From JBJHBY01 sp050485745 (GTDB lineage Bacteria; Pseudomonadota; Gammaproteobacteria; Pseudomonadales; CAMLJR01): a stretch of DNA of 7,253 bases. Numbering within the stretch: position 1 is the stretch's first letter; each line of letters begins with the position of its first letter. Below are positions 6,696-7,253 of this stretch, one piece after another. The position numbers and the translations under genes are program-made. The stretch is taken from NCBI GenBank assembly GCA_050485745.1, contig JBJHBY010000182.1, positions 1-7,253 on the forward strand, read 5' to 3'. The notes under the pieces are model-generated. The model was not told the DNA's origin and did no database searches. It saw only the letters and a list, made by a program, of their open reading frames with translations.

Positions 6696-7253
6696 AGTTC
6701 CTCCCAGGCCGCGCCGAAACGGCGCGCAACAACATCCACGCCCTGCTCACCGCGATGCAGGACACTGCGCAGCCGTTGCGGCGGCTGCCGCGGCCGTTGC
6801 AACTCCACCTCGAGCAGAAACCAGTCGCTGCGCGTATCAAGCCCGGAAACATCCAGTTGCCAGCCACTCAGTGCCTCTTGCTCCAGTGCATCGACGGCAT
6901 CGATACCGGCACGCTGCAGGGCGCGCAGGCGCGCCACCGCGGCGGCATCCAGCGGCTCGGCTTCACCGTGGCGGTTGAGTGTGGCCAGCAAGCGGGGTGG
7001 CAGGGTGTTGACGTTGAGGCGCGCGCCCGAGGCGGGCCACACACTCAGCAGGGGCGCCAGCTCCCGGTACAGGGCGGCGCTCATGCCGGGCATCGTGCGC
7101 AACTCGGACACCGCCACCAGGGGCTGATGCGCGGCGCGCACCGGGTGGCGCCCGTCACTGTGCCCGGACGCCAGCCAGGTACCGAGATTCCGCGTCAGCT
7201 GCTGTGCGGCCAACGGGTCGGGCGCCACCCCCGGGGGCAGGGTACGCAGCCTG
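6689..7253 (-). CDS. gspK: Type II secretion system minor pseudopilin K, C-terminal part
   Basis: About 187 residues are visible; the frame is open to the right edge, so the N-terminus (pre-pilin leader and hydrophobic helix) lies outside. The visible part carries the GspK helical-domain signature SELRTMPGMSAALYRELAP, then LLSVWPASGARLNVNTLPPR (the LNVNT element is diagnostic) and a closing pilin-like sheet with SDWFLLEVEL and RLRSVLHRG. GspK sits with GspI and GspJ at the tip of the pseudopilus. An in-frame GTG at 7228 should not be taken as the start, because the residues before it are also in frame and the domain is already under way. The gene ends TAA 6689-6691, overlapping the gspL GTG by 7 bases. 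gspJ would be expected beyond the edge. Confidence 0.9.
   Translation of the reverse strand, partial: RLRTLPPGVAPDPLAAQQLTRNLGTWLASGHSDGRHPVRAAHQPLVAVSELRTMPGMSAALYRELAPLLSVWPASGARLNVNTLPPRLLATLNRHGEAEPLDAAAVARLRALQRAGIDAVDALEQEALSGWQLDVSGLDTRSDWFLLEVELQRPRQPPQRLRSVLHRGEQGVDVVARRFGAAWEELW
6699..6705 (-). promoter_or_regulatory. Ribosome binding site inside gspK supporting the GTG start of gspL
   Basis: On the minus strand GGGAGGA is followed by ACT and GTG 6695. This strong Shine-Dalgarno match lies within the last codons of gspK and supports translational coupling. It favours GTG 6695 over the in-frame GTG 15 bases downstream. Confidence 0.6.

Noticed and set aside
5445..7127. A 560-codon open frame on the plus strand opposite gspL/gspM/gspK
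   Set aside because: It is antisense to three well-identified genes. Its composition is low-complexity Gln/Arg/Ala/Gly, as expected from reading GC-rich coding DNA backwards, and no domain is recognisable.

Overview
The window is high-GC, tightly packed bacterial DNA. Its outer-membrane machinery (a TonB-dependent receptor and type II secretion genes gspK, gspL and gspM) marks the host as Gram-negative. The combination with a DUF35/thiolase pair and a cytochrome P450 suggests a proteobacterium that degrades lipids or steroid-like compounds. A marine-type gammaproteobacterium is my best guess, from gene style only; I ran no database search.

Layout from left to right. On the plus strand, the C-terminal end of a DUF35 (OB-fold/Zn-ribbon) protein (2-127) is followed 13 bases later by a complete thiolase-superfamily protein of the lipid-transfer/SCP-x type (141-1328). 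An excellent inverted repeat (1337-1369) sits in the 45-base gap between this pair and the convergent genes to its right. Everything to the right is on the minus strand. In transcription order from the right edge these are: gspK (C-terminal part, running off the window), gspL, gspM, a 132-base intergenic region that probably carries a promoter, a TonB-dependent receptor (4824-2594) broken by one frameshift near 3382, a 62-base gap holding a 10-bp hairpin, and a class-I-type cytochrome P450 (2531-1374).

How the genes fit together. gspK-L-M encode part of the type II secretion system: a minor pseudopilin at the pilus tip and two inner-membrane platform proteins. They are translationally coupled by overlapping stops and starts. 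The receptor and P450 look like a separate two-gene unit: energised uptake of a substrate across the outer membrane, then cytoplasmic oxidation. The DUF35-thiolase pair facing them is of the kind that cleaves or forms C-C bonds on CoA thioesters, including the steroid side-chain aldolases. A catabolic locus for a bulky hydrophobic compound is therefore a reasonable inference, but the substrate cannot be read from the sequence.

I found no mobile element, CRISPR array, tRNA or rRNA, and no clear undescribed system. The most useful observations are the rewritten active site of the thiolase-like protein, the single-base frameshift in an otherwise intact receptor, the Ser in place of the usual acidic residue of the P450 I helix, and two strong intergenic hairpins. 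No stretch over 300 bases lacks a gene.
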